From: Vibrio marinisediminis
GTDB taxonomy: Bacteria > Pseudomonadota > Gammaproteobacteria > Enterobacterales > Vibrionaceae
Reading direction: 5' to 3'
NCBI RefSeq assembly: GCF_014050145.1
Contig: NZ_JACFYF010000012.1
Span: forward strand, 56,433 to 120,432
DNA length: 64,000 nucleotides
Made by a program: the position numbers and the translations under genes. This document shows positions 20,013 to 30,047 of the stretch, one piece after another; position 1 is the stretch's first letter; every line of letters begins with the position of its first letter. A model generated the notes under the pieces. The model made no database searches. It was not told the DNA's origin and worked only from the letters and a program-made list of their open reading frames with translations.

Positions 20013-22142
20013 ATGTTCGAAAAACCAGTTGTTAAAACGTTCCAGTACGGTAACCACACGGTTACTCTAGAAACTGGCGTTATCGCACGTCAAGCTACTG
20101 CAGCAGTAATGGTTACTATGGATGATACTGCGGTATTCGTATCTGTAGTAGGTAAGAAAGAAGCGGTTGAAGGTCAAGACTTCTTCCCACTAACAGTGAA
20201 CTACCAAGAGCGTACTTACGCAGCTGGTAAAATCCCTGGCGGTTTCTTCAAGCGTGAAGGTCGCCCTTCTGAAGGTGAAACTCTAACGGCTCGTCTAATC
20301 GACCGTCCGATTCGCCCGCTATTCCCATCTGCATTCAAAAACGAAGTGCAAATCATTGCAACAGTTATGTCGGTGAACCCTAACGTTCAGCCTGACATGG
20401 TAACAATGATCGGTACTTCTGCTGCACTAGCTATCTCTGGTCTTCCATTTAATGGTCCTATCGGTGCTGCGCGTGTAGGTCACATCGATGGTCAACTAGT
20501 GCTTAACCCAAGCATGACTGAACTTGCTACATCTAAACTAGATCTAGTGGTTTCTGGTACTGAAAACGCAGTACTAATGGTTGAGTCAGAAGCTGATAAC
20601 CTAACTGAAGAAGAAATGCTTTCTGCAGTGGTATTTGGTCACGATCAACAACAAGTTGTTATCAATGCAATCAATGAGTTTGCAGCTGAAGTCGCAACTC
20701 CAGCATGGGATTGGGAAGCGCCAGCAGTAAACACTGAGCTTAAAGCTCTTGTTGCTGATCTTGGTGAAGCGCGTCTATCTGAAGCGTACCAAATCACTGA
20801 AAAAATGGCTCGTTACGAGCAAGTTGGCGCAATCAAGAGCGATGTTGTTGCAGCGCTGCTAGCACAAGACGAAAACCTAGATGAGCGCGAAATCCGCGGT
20901 ATGCTAGGTTCTCTAGAGAAGAAAGTTGTACGTAGCCGCATCATCGCGGGTCACCCACGTATCGATGGTCGTGAAAAAGACATGGTTCGTGCACTAGATG
21001 TACGTACTGGTGTTCTTCCACGTACTCACGGTTCTTCACTATTTACTCGTGGCGAAACGCAAGCAATCGTAACGGCGACTCTAGGTACGCAACGTGATGC
21101 ACAAATCATCGACGAGCTAACGGGTGAGCGTAAAGATCACTTCCTACTACACTACAACTTCCCTCCATACTGTGTTGGCGAAACTGGTTTTGTAGGTTCT
21201 CCTAAGCGTCGTGAAATCGGTCACGGTAAACTAGCAAAACGTGGTATTGCAGCAGTAATGCCATCAGTTGAAGAATTCCCATACACAATCCGTGTTGTAT
21301 CGGAAATCACTGAATCTAACGGTTCATCTTCAATGGCTTCTGTATGTGGTACTTCTCTAGCGCTTATGGACGCTGGTGTGCCAATCAAAGCTTCTGTTGC
21401 TGGTATCGCAATGGGTCTTGTTAAAGAAGGCGACGATTTCGTTGTTCTTTCTGACATCCTTGGCGACGAAGACCACCTAGGTGACATGGACTTTAAAGTA
21501 GCAGGTACTAACGCTGGTATCACTGCGCTTCAAATGGACATCAAGATCGAAGGTATCACTAAAGAGATCATGCAAATTGCTCTTAACCAAGCGCAAGGTG
21601 CACGTAAGCACATCCTTTCTGTAATGGATGAAGCTATCTCTGGTGCTCGTGAAGAGATCTCTGAATTCGCTCCACGTATCTACATGATGAAGATCAGCTC
21701 TGAGAAGATCAAAGATGTTATCGGTAAAGGTGGTGCAGTAATCCGTGCTCTAACGGAAGAGACTGGTACTACAATCGAAATCGAAGATGACGGTACTATC
21801 AAGATTGCAGCAACTGAAGGCGCTGCAGCAAAAGAAGCTATCCGCCGTATCGAAGAGATCACTGCTGAAGTTGAAGTAGGTCGTATCTACACTGGTAAAG
21901 TTGCACGTCTAGCGGACTTCGGTGCGTTCGTAACAATTCTTCCTGGTAAAGATGGTCTAGTACACATTTCTCAAATCTCTGACAAGCGTGTTGAGAAAGT
22001 GTCTGATTACCTAGCTGAAGGTCAAGAAGTTCAAGTTAAAGTACTTGAAATTGACCGCCAAGGCCGCGTTCGTCTAAGCATGAAAGAAGCGGTTGAAAAG
22101 CCAGCAGAAGAAGCTGAAAAGCCAGCGGCTGACGCTGAGTAA
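20013..22142 (+). CDS. pnp: Polyribonucleotide nucleotidyltransferase (PNPase)
   Basis: A 709-residue 3'-5' phosphorolytic exoribonuclease, a trimer and degradosome partner. It has two RNase PH-like domains (about 10-230 and 300-545; the second with [12 protein letters not shown] and [17 protein letters not shown]), a KH domain (about 553-610, with [16 protein letters not shown]) and an S1 domain (about 620-690, with [19 protein letters not shown]). The tail is Glu/Ala/Pro-rich. Codon use is strongly biased, as expected for a highly expressed gene. The start ATG follows AAGGAA. Confidence 0.98.
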   Translation: MFEKPVVKTFQYGNHTVTLETGVIARQATAAVMVTMDDTAVFVSVVGKKEAVEGQDFFPLTVNYQERTYAAGKIPGGFFKREGRPSEGETLTARLIDRPIRPLFPSAFKNEVQIIATVMSVNPNVQPDMVTMIGTSAALAISGLPFNGPIGAARVGHIDGQLVLNPSMTELATSKLDLVVSGTENAVLMVESEADNLTEEEMLSAVVFGHDQQQVVINAINEFAAEVATPAWDWEAPAVNTELKALVADLGEARLSEAYQITEKMARYEQVGAIKSDVVAALLAQDENLDEREIRGMLGSLEKKVVRSRIIAGHPRIDGREKDMVRALDVRTGVLPRTHGSSLFTRGETQAIVTATLGTQRDAQIIDELTGERKDHFLLHYNFPPYCVGETGFVGSPKRREIGHGKLAKRGIAAVMPSVEEFPYTIRVVSEITESNGSSSMASVCGTSLALMDAGVPIKASVAGIAMGLVKEGDDFVVLSDILGDEDHLGDMDFKVAGTNAGITALQMDIKIEGITKEIMQIALNQAQGARKHILSVMDEAISGAREEISEFAPRIYMMKISSEKIKDVIGKGGAVIRALTEETGTTIEIEDDGTIKIAATEGAAAKEAIRRIEEITAEVEVGRIYTGKVARLADFGAFVTILPGKDGLVHISQISDKRVEKVSDYLAEGQEVQVKVLEIDRQGRVRLSMKEAVEKPAEEAEKPAADAE

Positions 22143-22182
22143 TCAAGTATCCTATTAGCCTAGTGGGCTAAAAGCATGCTAT

Positions 22183-22209
22183 AAAGGGAGCTGTGAGCTC
22201 CCTTTTTTT
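22183..22209 (+). terminator. Terminator after pnp
   Basis: Perfect 10-bp stem AAAGGGAGCT / AGCTCCCTTT with GTG loop and T run. Confidence 0.9.
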
Positions 22210-22339
22210 ATGCTGGATGAAACCCATCTAAAGCGTCAAATTTGGTAATGAGAAAGCCAACGATGCTGATCGTCTAAACTAAAAGATGCAGTTGTTGGGG
22301 AATGCTCTCATCATAAGTCAGTAACAGGAGTATGTATTT

Positions 22340-23251
22340 GTGAAATGGTTTCAAACCGTAACGCTTGGCTTAAGTATGTTGATTGCAACAGGGTGTGCGT
22401 CAACAGCGGATAAACAGCAGTGGTTTTATCCACCAATGGCGGTGCCGCTGCAAGCGAGTATGCAGCAAGAGGTACAGATTGCGCGTTTGTCTCAACTACT
22501 CCTTCGCACTAACCTTTCTGACGAACTGCGCGCGAAAATGCTCTATGAACGCGGCAACTATTATGACAGTGTTGGTCTGCGTGACTTAGCTCGTTTGGAC
22601 TATGGTCAGTCACTTAAATTGAATCCTGCTCAGTCAGAATTGTTTAATTTGCTTGGTGTTTACTACACCCAAATTGGTGAGTTTGATGCGGCATACGAAG
22701 CATTTGATTCAACGTTAGACCTCAACCCAGAAAACTCTTATGCGGTGCGCAACCGCGCGATTGCACTCTATTATGGTGACCGTATCGACCTTGCTTTGGA
22801 AGATATGGAAGCGCATTTTGCTGAAGACTCAAGTGACCCATTCCGAGCGCTATGGCTTTATCTGATTAAACTAGAAAAAGAACCTCAAGTGGCTCGCCAA
22901 GATTTGCTTAAGCTATATCAACAGCGAGACAATGATTGGGGTTGGGTACTGGTTGCACTCACCTTGGGTGAAGTATCAGAAGAGCAAACTTTCAAAGCAA
23001 TTTTTGCCGGTACACGAGACAATACCGTGCTGGCGCAGCGTCTAACAGAAGCCTACTTCTATTTAGGTAAGCGTTATCAATATGAAGGTGACTTTGCGAG
23101 TGCGATTTCAATGTACAAACTTGCCATCTCATTTAACGTGTTTGAATATGTAGAGCATCGTTACTCCTTCCTTGAACTCTCACGGATTTTCAATCAAGTG
23201 AAAGCAGAGCAGTTAGCCAAAGCTAAGCTCGAACAAGCGAAGCAAGAATAG
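22340..23251 (+). CDS. nlpI: Lipoprotein NlpI (TPR adaptor)
   Basis: A 303-residue outer-membrane lipoprotein. The signal peptide ends in the lipobox LIATGC (Cys19 lipidated). Tetratricopeptide repeats follow: AKMLYERGNYYDSVGLRDLA, then a unit around FNLLGVYYTQIGEFDAAY, and a late one at YQYEGDFASAISMYKLA. In E. coli NlpI is an adaptor for peptidoglycan endopeptidases and the Prc protease. The start is GTG at 22340 with CAGGAG nine bases upstream; the ATG at 22332 is out of frame and quickly stops. Downstream of pnp as in E. coli. Confidence 0.94.
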   Translation: MKWFQTVTLGLSMLIATGCASTADKQQWFYPPMAVPLQASMQQEVQIARLSQLLLRTNLSDELRAKMLYERGNYYDSVGLRDLARLDYGQSLKLNPAQSELFNLLGVYYTQIGEFDAAYEAFDSTLDLNPENSYAVRNRAIALYYGDRIDLALEDMEAHFAEDSSDPFRALWLYLIKLEKEPQVARQDLLKLYQQRDNDWGWVLVALTLGEVSEEQTFKAIFAGTRDNTVLAQRLTEAYFYLGKRYQYEGDFASAISMYKLAISFNVFEYVEHRYSFLELSRIFNQVKAEQLAKAKLEQAKQE

Positions 23252-23252
23252 G

Positions 23253-23278
23253 AAAAACCACCTTCGGGTGGTTTTTTA
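23253..23278 (+). terminator. Terminator after nlpI
   Basis: AAAAACCACC / GGTGGTTTTT stem closed by a stable TTCG tetraloop. Confidence 0.92.
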
Positions 23279-23305
23279 TTGCACAGTTATTTAAAATCAT
23301 TAAAA

Positions 23306-23324
23306 TGGTTAGCCTTGCTAACTA
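23306..23324. promoter_or_regulatory. Operator palindrome at marR start
   Basis: TGGTTAGC-CTT-GCTAACTA, an 8+3+8 inverted repeat with one mismatch, ending at the base before the proposed MarR start codon. It repeats the sequence of the palindrome at 23764, implying the MarR protein binds both. Confidence 0.65.
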
Positions 23325-23750
23325 ATGGATCGTTTTATGCAATTGGAAGAGAGCTTGATGGATTTAGAACGCTTTTGTTCAAAAGCGTGGCGACAGCACG
23401 GCAATGACGATCCTATGTGTCAGCTTAGTTTCAACGAGTTCGATTATCTAAAAGTGATTGAGCAGTATCCGCAAGGTATTCGTATTACCGATCTTGCTCA
23501 AGAACTCTATGTAACGAAGCCATCAGCTTCAAACATGGTCGCTCGATTGGAAAAGAAAAACTTAGTGCGCCGCGTTGCTTGCATGGAAGATGCGAGAGCT
23601 AAGCGAGTCATTCTGACTGACTGGGTGATTCAAAATATGTCATTTGAACGTGTGGTGTATCAGCAGATTGCTGGTGATCTTAATGCTCAACTCAATGAGC
23701 AAGAGGCGCAGCAGCTAGTAGAGTTGCTTAATAAAGCACTTAAAAAATAA
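23325..23750 (+). CDS. MarR-family transcriptional regulator
   Basis: A 141-residue winged-helix regulator. The DNA-binding core is GIRITDLAQELYVTKPSAS followed by NMVARLEKKNLVRR, and the wing contains EDARAKRVILT, all typical MarR positions. It probably represses itself and the MATE pump gene 63 bases downstream through the two matching palindromes. The start is uncertain: ATG at 23325 directly abuts the operator and lacks a ribosome site; ATG at 23337 (MQLEES) is an alternative. The inducing compound is not deducible. Confidence 0.9.
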   Translation: MDRFMQLEESLMDLERFCSKAWRQHGNDDPMCQLSFNEFDYLKVIEQYPQGIRITDLAQELYVTKPSASNMVARLEKKNLVRRVACMEDARAKRVILTDWVIQNMSFERVVYQQIAGDLNAQLNEQEAQQLVELLNKALKK

Positions 23751-23763
23751 AAATTTATCATTT

Positions 23764-23782
23764 TAGTTAGCATGGCTAACTA
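23764..23782. promoter_or_regulatory. Operator palindrome upstream of MATE gene
   Basis: TAGTTAGC-ATG-GCTAACTA, a perfect 8+3+8 inverted repeat between the regulator and the pump gene. It is the same element as at 23306, so it is a likely MarR binding site. Confidence 0.7.
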
Positions 23783-23813
23783 GTGCCTTATGGCATTATT
23801 GCTTGGTGAGAAG

Positions 23814-25157
23814 ATGCAAGTATCTATTTATAAACAGTTTTGGCGATATGCGGTACCGACCGTGGCGGCGATGCTCGTCAATGGTCTTTATCAAGTCGTG
23901 GATGGGATCTTTATTGGACGCTACGTGGGGGCGGATGGTCTGGCGGGGATCAATGTTGCTTGGCCTGTGATAGGTTCAATCCTTGGTATCGGCATGCTTG
24001 TGGGGGTTGGTACTGGCGCGTTAGCGTCAATTAAACAAGGTGAGGGCAATTCTTCTGGTGCGCGAGTTACCTTGGCAACAGGCCTATTGTTATTGGCACT
24101 GTTGGCGCCGATTGTGTCATTTATTCTCTATATGTGCGCCGACAGTTTCCTTGTGTGGCAAGGTGCGCAAGGGCGCGTGTTAGAGCTAGGCTCGCAATAC
24201 CTGCATATTCTTATCTTTGCTTGCGTATTCTCGCTTGGGTCGATTGCTGCCCCGTTTCTGCTGCGTAACGATGACAGCCCAAACTTAGCGACTTTGTTGA
24301 TGGTGATTGGCGCGGTGGTGAACATCATCCTCGATTACATTTTCATTGCTTTGTGGGGATGGGAGTTAGAAGGTGCGGCGATTGCGACGGCAATGGCGCA
24401 AATGGTGGTTACGGTTTTAGGTATTGGGTATTTCTTCTCAAGTAAAGCCAAAATGCGCTTGCACTGGCAAGACCTACGCATGCAAGTTAATGAAGTCCCA
24501 CAGATTGCCGCCATCGGTGTCTCAAGTTTCTTTATGTATGCGTATGGCTCGATGATGGTCGCATTACACAATAGTCTGTTCTCCGATTACGGTAGCTCAG
24601 TGTTGATTGGTGCATACGCGATTTTGGGCTATATCGTGACGGTTTATTATTTAGTGGTTGAAGGCATTGCCAACGGTATGCAGCCACTAGTGAGTTATAA
24701 CCATGGTGCTCGTAACCAAGATAACATCCGCAAACTATTGGGTGTTGCAATGGGCAGTGCAGTGCTTGGCGGTTTGCTGTTTATTATTCTCCTTAACTTA
24801 TTTCCACGTGAATTTGTCTCGGTATTTAACGCGAGTGATCAGCAGTTAATGGAGAATGCGGTGATTGGTATTCGTCTGCATATGTTTGCGTTGTTCTTGG
24901 ATGGCTTCTTAGTGGTTGCAGGCGCTTATTACCAGTCGATCAATAAGAGCAGTAAGGCGATGTTTGTGACTGTGGGTAACATGGTTATCCAATTGCCTTT
25001 CTTGTTTATTATGCCGAAGCTGATGGGAATTCCGGGCATCTGGATCGCATACCCACTCTCTAATGTTGCATTGAGCTTGGTAGTGATGTGGATGTTATGG
25101 AGAGATGTAAAACGGATGATTTTACCACCCACACAACCTGTGACGGTGGCAGGCTAA
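23814..25157 (+). CDS. MATE-family multidrug efflux transporter
   Basis: A 447-residue inner-membrane antiporter with about 12 transmembrane helices in two homologous halves. The N-terminal half has the signature VNGLYQVVDGIFIGRYVG (MATE PxxxxNxxxxxxDxxFIG-like), and the C-terminal half has EGIANGMQPLVSYNHGA, characteristic of MepA-like MATE proteins. It likely exports cationic drugs in exchange for Na+ or H+. ATG at 23814 is preferred over 23790 because GGTGAG lies just before it. Controlled by the adjacent MarR regulator through a perfect palindrome 32 bases upstream. Confidence 0.92.
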   Translation: MQVSIYKQFWRYAVPTVAAMLVNGLYQVVDGIFIGRYVGADGLAGINVAWPVIGSILGIGMLVGVGTGALASIKQGEGNSSGARVTLATGLLLLALLAPIVSFILYMCADSFLVWQGAQGRVLELGSQYLHILIFACVFSLGSIAAPFLLRNDDSPNLATLLMVIGAVVNIILDYIFIALWGWELEGAAIATAMAQMVVTVLGIGYFFSSKAKMRLHWQDLRMQVNEVPQIAAIGVSSFFMYAYGSMMVALHNSLFSDYGSSVLIGAYAILGYIVTVYYLVVEGIANGMQPLVSYNHGARNQDNIRKLLGVAMGSAVLGGLLFIILLNLFPREFVSVFNASDQQLMENAVIGIRLHMFALFLDGFLVVAGAYYQSINKSSKAMFVTVGNMVIQLPFLFIMPKLMGIPGIWIAYPLSNVALSLVVMWMLWRDVKRMILPPTQPVTVAG

Positions 25158-25170
25158 TATGCCATAAACG

Positions 25171-25205
25171 AAAAACGGGATAAGAATACTTATCCCGTTT
25201 TTGTG
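25171..25205 (+). terminator. Bidirectional terminator between MATE gene and ubiV
   Basis: 14-bp perfect stem AAAAACGGGATAAG / CTTATCCCGTTTTT with AATA loop; A and T runs allow use from both converging genes. Confidence 0.9.
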
Positions 25206-25249
25206 TTTGGCAGTCTCGTTTTTTTAGAAATGCTTATCGGTGTTTCTGT

Positions 25250-26125
25250 TTAAGCTTTGACTTCAAGACCCGCAAGGCGGTGCCAATAACCATTACATTG
25301 TCGGTCAGCGATTTTTATCGGATTGTCACCTTGCTCATTGGCGCGGAAGCGGTCCAATTCTGAGAACGTATCTAACCCCAGTGGGCTCAAGCGAACGACA
25401 TCGACTAAGCCTTGCATGCCTGGTAAATCGTTGATCAAGTTGTAGCAGTAGCCAGATTGAGTTTGGATACCGTTAAGGTTAAAGACTTGCTGACCTTCTT
25501 GGCTTTGCACTTGAATACCCGTTGGGTATTTAATACAGCAGGTTTCACAATCATCTTTGGCTAGATTTTCTGCACGAGCTGTAAAACAACGAGCAGAATA
25601 AGCGAGTGGCAGGTAGCCGTGGCTAAAGACTTCTACTTCAAATTGCTCGCGAATGCCCAGTTGTTCGCACTGAGTCATGACATTGCCAAGCCATTCACGT
25701 GATAGCTCTACTGGCATACACCAGCGCACCATGCCTTGCTTTAAGAATACGTTCAGAGTGTGCGCGTTGTAAGTGTTGATGGCAGGTCCCACAACGAAAG
25801 GCACTTTGTTTTCAAAAGCCAATTGCACACCAGAGACATCATTTGCTTCAATAGAGAAGTCACCGTTGTCGATGTACTTCTTCATGATATTCACTTCACT
25901 AGGCGCTTCGAGCAACGCCATCGTTGATAAAACCACTTGTTTACCAGCGCCGGCCAGCTCTTTAGCAATATCAAACCATTGACCTGGTTTCATTTCACGG
26001 CGTTTTGAACAAACTGTTTCACCAAGATAAATAATGTCAGCCGAGCTTTGCTGAGCTTGCTGATAAAAACTTTCTACATCTTGTTTTGGCCAAAAGTAGA
26101 GAAGTGGACCGAGTGCGTATTTCAT
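25250..26125 (-). CDS. ubiV: O2-independent ubiquinone hydroxylation protein UbiV (U32 peptidase family)
   Basis: A 291-residue U32-family protein that with UbiU forms an iron-sulfur heterodimer needed for hydroxylations in anaerobic ubiquinone synthesis. With the ATG at 26125 the four cluster cysteines fall at 39, 180, 193 and 197, the same numbers as in E. coli UbiV. These lie in GETVCSKR, SARCFTAR and DDCETCCIKYPTG. A TTG one codon upstream is possible, but the ATG has AGGA at good distance. It follows ubiU by 18 bases in the same operon. Confidence 0.94.
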   Translation of the reverse strand: MKYALGPLLYFWPKQDVESFYQQAQQSSADIIYLGETVCSKRREMKPGQWFDIAKELAGAGKQVVLSTMALLEAPSEVNIMKKYIDNGDFSIEANDVSGVQLAFENKVPFVVGPAINTYNAHTLNVFLKQGMVRWCMPVELSREWLGNVMTQCEQLGIREQFEVEVFSHGYLPLAYSARCFTARAENLAKDDCETCCIKYPTGIQVQSQEGQQVFNLNGIQTQSGYCYNLINDLPGMQGLVDVVRLSPLGLDTFSELDRFRANEQGDNPIKIADRQCNGYWHRLAGLEVKA

Positions 26126-26143
26126 CAATATCTTCCTATACCT

Positions 26144-27157
26144 TTATTGCCATTTACGATGGTATGCACCAAGCGTGGTTTGTGTGCCTTCTGAAACGTT
26201 TGCCAGAGCAGCGTCCCACGCGGCATCGACATGATAAGCTTCAGGGTTAGCTTGGTAGCGATCTATCGCCGCACGCCAAGTACGAGTCACTTGCTCAACA
26301 TAAGCAGGGCTACGTTGACGACCTTCAATTTTCACTGACGCAACATTAGCTGCAAACAGCTCAGGAAGTAGCGACAAGGTATTTAAACTGGTTGGCTCTT
26401 CTAGTGCGTGATAGCGTTTGGCTTCGCCTTCAATATCGGCAACAAAACGACCTTTACAAAGTGTCGGGTAGCCGGTGTTTTCACCATCGCTGTAGCGGTC
26501 AATTAGAATATCGTTCAAACGAGTCTCTAACCCTTGTGGTGTTTCTTGCCAACGGACGTATTTAGCTGGCGAGCATGCTCCCACGGTATTGGGAGACTCA
26601 CCTGTCATGTAAGACGACAAGTAACAGCGACCTTCTGCCATAATACATAGGCTACCGAATGCAAAGACTTCAAGTTCAACATCACTGGTCATATTGCGTG
26701 AAAGCTGTTTAACCTGATGAATCGAGAGAACACGTGGCAAAACCACACGTTTCACATTGAAATTGTTCTTGTAGAAGTCGATAGCCGCAACGTTGGTGGC
26801 AGAAGCTTGAACCGAGAGATGTAACTCAAGATCTGGGTATTTACGCGCCGCGTAATCCAGTACCGCGATATCGGCAACGATTAACGCATCAACACCTACA
26901 TCAGCCGCGCGATCAACAGCGCTTGTCCAGCGCTCAAAACCGTCTGGGTGAGCAAAGGTATTCAGTGCCACATGAATTTTTTTATTGTGGTCGTGTACGT
27001 ATTGCACCGCTTTATCAAGCTTCTTACCAGTAAAGTTCAAACCAGCAAAGTGGCGGGCATTAGTATCGTCTTTAAAACCGATGTACACCGCATCAGCACC
27101 GCAGTCGATAGCGGTTTTTAGGGCAGGTAAGTTACCCGCAGGGCATAAGAGTTCCAT
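26144..27157 (-). CDS. ubiU: O2-independent ubiquinone hydroxylation protein UbiU (U32 peptidase family)
   Basis: A 337-residue partner of UbiV. It opens with MELLCPAGNLPALKTAIDCG and ADAVYIGFKD, diagnostic of the family. The [4Fe-4S] cysteines are at 171, 178, 195 and 234 (in GSLCIMAEGRCYL, VGACSPAKY and TLCKGRF), a constant two-residue shift from the E. coli positions. Together with UbiT it allows ubiquinone synthesis without oxygen. In E. coli ubiUV and ubiT are divergent neighbours; here a c-di-GMP gene lies between. Confidence 0.94.
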   Translation of the reverse strand: MELLCPAGNLPALKTAIDCGADAVYIGFKDDTNARHFAGLNFTGKKLDKAVQYVHDHNKKIHVALNTFAHPDGFERWTSAVDRAADVGVDALIVADIAVLDYAARKYPDLELHLSVQASATNVAAIDFYKNNFNVKRVVLPRVLSIHQVKQLSRNMTSDVELEVFAFGSLCIMAEGRCYLSSYMTGESPNTVGACSPAKYVRWQETPQGLETRLNDILIDRYSDGENTGYPTLCKGRFVADIEGEAKRYHALEEPTSLNTLSLLPELFAANVASVKIEGRQRSPAYVEQVTRTWRAAIDRYQANPEAYHVDAAWDAALANVSEGTQTTLGAYHRKWQ

Positions 27158-27287
27158 GGCTAACGAAATCTATAGTTTTTATGATTGCCCGCATTTTATG
27201 AAGAATTGTGAACGGCGAATTTGATGTAAGGCAGGTTTAGGTGAGTTAGAGCGTAAACGATGTTGAAATTTGCGTATAAAAGTTAAA

Positions 27288-29327
27288 TCAGTTCTTATGA
27301 CGGCGATTTTGTACAAACAACTCTTCGACTTCTTGCTTCGGTTGTGGGCGGTAGAAGTGGAAACCTTGAATCGAGTTACAGTTAAGGTTTGAAAGTAAGG
27401 TGGCTTGTTGTTGGGTTTCGACACCTTCTGCAACGACGGTTAAATTGAGTGATTTACCTAAATTAATGATGTTTTCAATCACGGTGACTTGCTTGGGTAA
27501 GGTATCGATTTCATTAATAAACGCGCGGTCAATTTTGAGCTCATCGAGAGGGAAGCGAGCAAGATACGCAAGTGATGAATAGCCGGTACCAAAATCGTCA
27601 ATTGATAGTGCAAAACCGAGCTTTTTAATCGCGTTGAGCATTTGCAGGGTATGTTCACTGTCGCTCATGACCGCACTTTCAGTCAGCTCGAAGGTGATGC
27701 AGCTTGGATCCAATTCGGTACTGCGCAGCAGTGTCTCCATATAATCGATAAGTTTAGGATTACCAAACTGCTCGGGAGAGAGGTTAATGGCGACACGACC
27801 TGGCAATATGCCCTGCATTTTCCAACGTTTAACCGTACTGAAGACTTCACGCATCACCACGCGACCAAGGTTTTCAATTAGCCCTGCTTTCTCTGCTACT
27901 GGAATAAAAGCGCCCGGGCTAATATAGCCTTCTACGGGATGCTTCCAGCGTACCAGAGCTTCCGCCCCATTAATGCTGAAATCACGCGCGTTAACTTTTG
28001 GCTGGTACCACACTTCTAAGCCGTTTTGTTGCAAGGCTTTTTGTAACTCAATTTCTAACCAAAGACGCATGCGTGCTTCTTTGTTCATTTGGTCATTAAA
28101 TTTGATTAAACGATTTCGACCTCGCTCTTTTGCTTCGTACATCGCAGTGTCTGCGTTTTGCAGCAAAATACGCGCATCGTTGCCATCACCAGGGTAATTA
28201 ACGCTACCAATAGAGCATGCTAGGCGTTTACTAAAATGGTGCAGATCAAAGGGTTGGTTGATCAGCGTGATAATTCTATCTGAGAGTGCTTCTGCCATAT
28301 GCGCATTTTCAGGCTCTGGCAAAATCAAACCAAATTCATCCCCTCCTAAATGCCCAAGTACCGCTTGTTGCGGCAGTAGACGCTTAAGACGTGATGAAAC
28401 CTCTTTGATTACCTTGTCACCGATGTGATGGCCAAGGGAGTCGTTAATATTTTTGAAGTTATCGATATCAAGGTAAAGCATGACCAAAGGGGTTTCATTT
28501 TTGATCATTTGATCGAGTCGTTTGGTAAAACCAAAGCGGTTATAAGCGCCAGTGAGCGAATCGATATGAGCATCTTCGTGAGTAGATTGGCTGATCTTTT
28601 TTGGTGATTGCTCAGCATCTTGAATTAAAACCAGTTGCGACTGTGCACCCAGAATCATGGCGTGAGTCGACTGCAGTTGTACTTTGCGTTCAAACCCACA
28701 GCGAGGACCGGTTAAGCAGCGAATTGGCGTGTCGTTCAATAAGACGCAAAGCTTATTGTTAAACACGGTTTTGCTGTTTTCATCGATAAATAGTCGAGAA
28801 AGCTCTTCGCCTAATAAGTCATTGCTTGATTCAAAGCCAAGCAAGCGGACTGCGGCAGGGTTCGCCGAAATAATGCAGTCGTTTTCAACCAGCAATAAGC
28901 CATCAGGTAGCAGATGCGTCAAAGCAGAAAATTTGTTTTCTGATTCTTCAAGTGAACGAACCAGCAATTGTCGTTCTGACGTGTCAATGGCGTGAAAAGC
29001 CACAAACTGAACGTTGTCATCAATTCGAATTGGGGAGAAAGTGCAAGATAAGCTGGTTTCTATGTCAGCATGGCTTACGGACACTTCGGTTTCAAGATAT
29101 TGACCTTCAAAGGCAAGATCGTAGTAAGTTTTGACTTGTTGGTAGAGTTGATTGCCTAAAATCTGGCTATCGTTCATTCCAACTAATTCTTCGAATGTCA
29201 GCCCCGCAATTTCGCAATAGCGATCATTAACCAAAACATAGTTATGTTGGTTATCTAGGATGGCCGAAAAAAAAGGTCCTTTGGCCGTGATTTGTTTAAA
29301 CCAATGCTGAAGTTGTTGCGATGGCAT
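27288..29327 (-). CDS. PAS-PAS-GGDEF-EAL c-di-GMP signalling protein
   Basis: A 679-residue cytoplasmic protein without obvious membrane segments. Two PAS domains (about 10-115 and 130-230) precede GGDEF (about 265-420) and EAL (about 435-675). The GGDEF active site LGGDEFG is intact but has no RxxD inhibitory site five residues before it. The EAL domain keeps its catalytic set: EALVRW, the Asn in INLSPEQF, the Glu in FELTES, DDFGTGYSS, LKIDRAFI and AEGVET. So phosphodiesterase activity is likely, with GGDEF either active or GTP-regulated. It is transcribed toward ubiUV from a start 130 bases after this cluster's own gap. Oxygen or redox sensing by PAS is possible but not shown. Confidence 0.9.
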   Translation of the reverse strand: MPSQQLQHWFKQITAKGPFFSAILDNQHNYVLVNDRYCEIAGLTFEELVGMNDSQILGNQLYQQVKTYYDLAFEGQYLETEVSVSHADIETSLSCTFSPIRIDDNVQFVAFHAIDTSERQLLVRSLEESENKFSALTHLLPDGLLLVENDCIISANPAAVRLLGFESSNDLLGEELSRLFIDENSKTVFNNKLCVLLNDTPIRCLTGPRCGFERKVQLQSTHAMILGAQSQLVLIQDAEQSPKKISQSTHEDAHIDSLTGAYNRFGFTKRLDQMIKNETPLVMLYLDIDNFKNINDSLGHHIGDKVIKEVSSRLKRLLPQQAVLGHLGGDEFGLILPEPENAHMAEALSDRIITLINQPFDLHHFSKRLACSIGSVNYPGDGNDARILLQNADTAMYEAKERGRNRLIKFNDQMNKEARMRLWLEIELQKALQQNGLEVWYQPKVNARDFSINGAEALVRWKHPVEGYISPGAFIPVAEKAGLIENLGRVVMREVFSTVKRWKMQGILPGRVAINLSPEQFGNPKLIDYMETLLRSTELDPSCITFELTESAVMSDSEHTLQMLNAIKKLGFALSIDDFGTGYSSLAYLARFPLDELKIDRAFINEIDTLPKQVTVIENIINLGKSLNLTVVAEGVETQQQATLLSNLNCNSIQGFHFYRPQPKQEVEELFVQNRRHKN

Positions 29328-29443
29328 TTAAAGGTTACCAATTCTCCGAAGATGAAACTAAGCGCGAGTGCGTTGTGAGGCTCAAGAGCTAATATAACTT
29401 TGATCTCAACGAGATTAAAGTGCCACAGGCATATGGTCATTTA

Positions 29444-29457
29444 TTGATGCATAACAG
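29444..29457. promoter_or_regulatory. Possible half-conserved FNR site upstream of ubiT
   Basis: TTGAT-GCAT-AACAG has a perfect left half and 3 of 5 matches on the right. Position (63 bases before ubiT) and the FNR control known for ubiTUV in E. coli make it plausible, but the match is weak. Confidence 0.3.
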
Positions 29458-29519
29458 GTATTATAATTGCTTGTTCCATTATTATCCCGTTATCATTTAC
29501 AAAGTAACGGATAACCTGC

Positions 29520-30047
29520 GTGATTAACAAGATTCGCACTCAATTAGTTCAAAATGCAGCATCAATTTTGCGATCTCCAGTCCACTTATTACCTCAATCT
29601 GTTCAAAAAAAAGCCTTGCTTGACGGGCTGAAAATGGTGTTCAAAGAAGCGCTTGAAGATGGCGACTTTGAATTCCTTGAAGGTAAGTGGTTAAAAGTTG
29701 AAATCAAAGATATGAAACTCGGCTGGTACATTAGCTACGAAGATGAAAAAATTATCGTTGCTGATAAACCTATGGTTGAGGATGTCTCATTCAGTGGTAA
29801 CTTAAATGACCTAGTTCTGATTGCTGGTCGCAAAGAAGATCCTGATACTTTGTTCTTCCAACGTCGTCTTTCTATTGAAGGTGACACAGAGCTGGGCTTG
29901 GAAGTGAAGAACTTGATGGACAGTGTTGATCTTGAACTTCTGCCAAAGCCAATGCAAATTTTACTTAATCAACTAGCTGACTTCGTGCATAAAGGCGTAC
30001 AATCGCCAGTAATGCAAAAAGAGGTAGCACATGCTTATACGAACTGA
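29520..30047 (+). CDS. ubiT: Ubiquinone biosynthesis accessory factor UbiT (SCP2 lipid carrier)
   Basis: A 175-residue SCP2-domain protein that binds ubiquinone intermediates in the anaerobic pathway. The domain spans about 35-140, with LEGKWLKVEIKDMKLGWYIS and FSGNLNDLVLIAGRKEDPDT (the conserved GxxxDLVxLAxRxxDPDTLFF pattern), then FFQRRLSIEGDTELGLEVKN. The start is GTG (29520). It overlaps yhbS by 17 bases, as in E. coli, so the two are coupled. Confidence 0.93.
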   Translation: MINKIRTQLVQNAASILRSPVHLLPQSVQKKALLDGLKMVFKEALEDGDFEFLEGKWLKVEIKDMKLGWYISYEDEKIIVADKPMVEDVSFSGNLNDLVLIAGRKEDPDTLFFQRRLSIEGDTELGLEVKNLMDSVDLELLPKPMQILLNQLADFVHKGVQSPVMQKEVAHAYTN

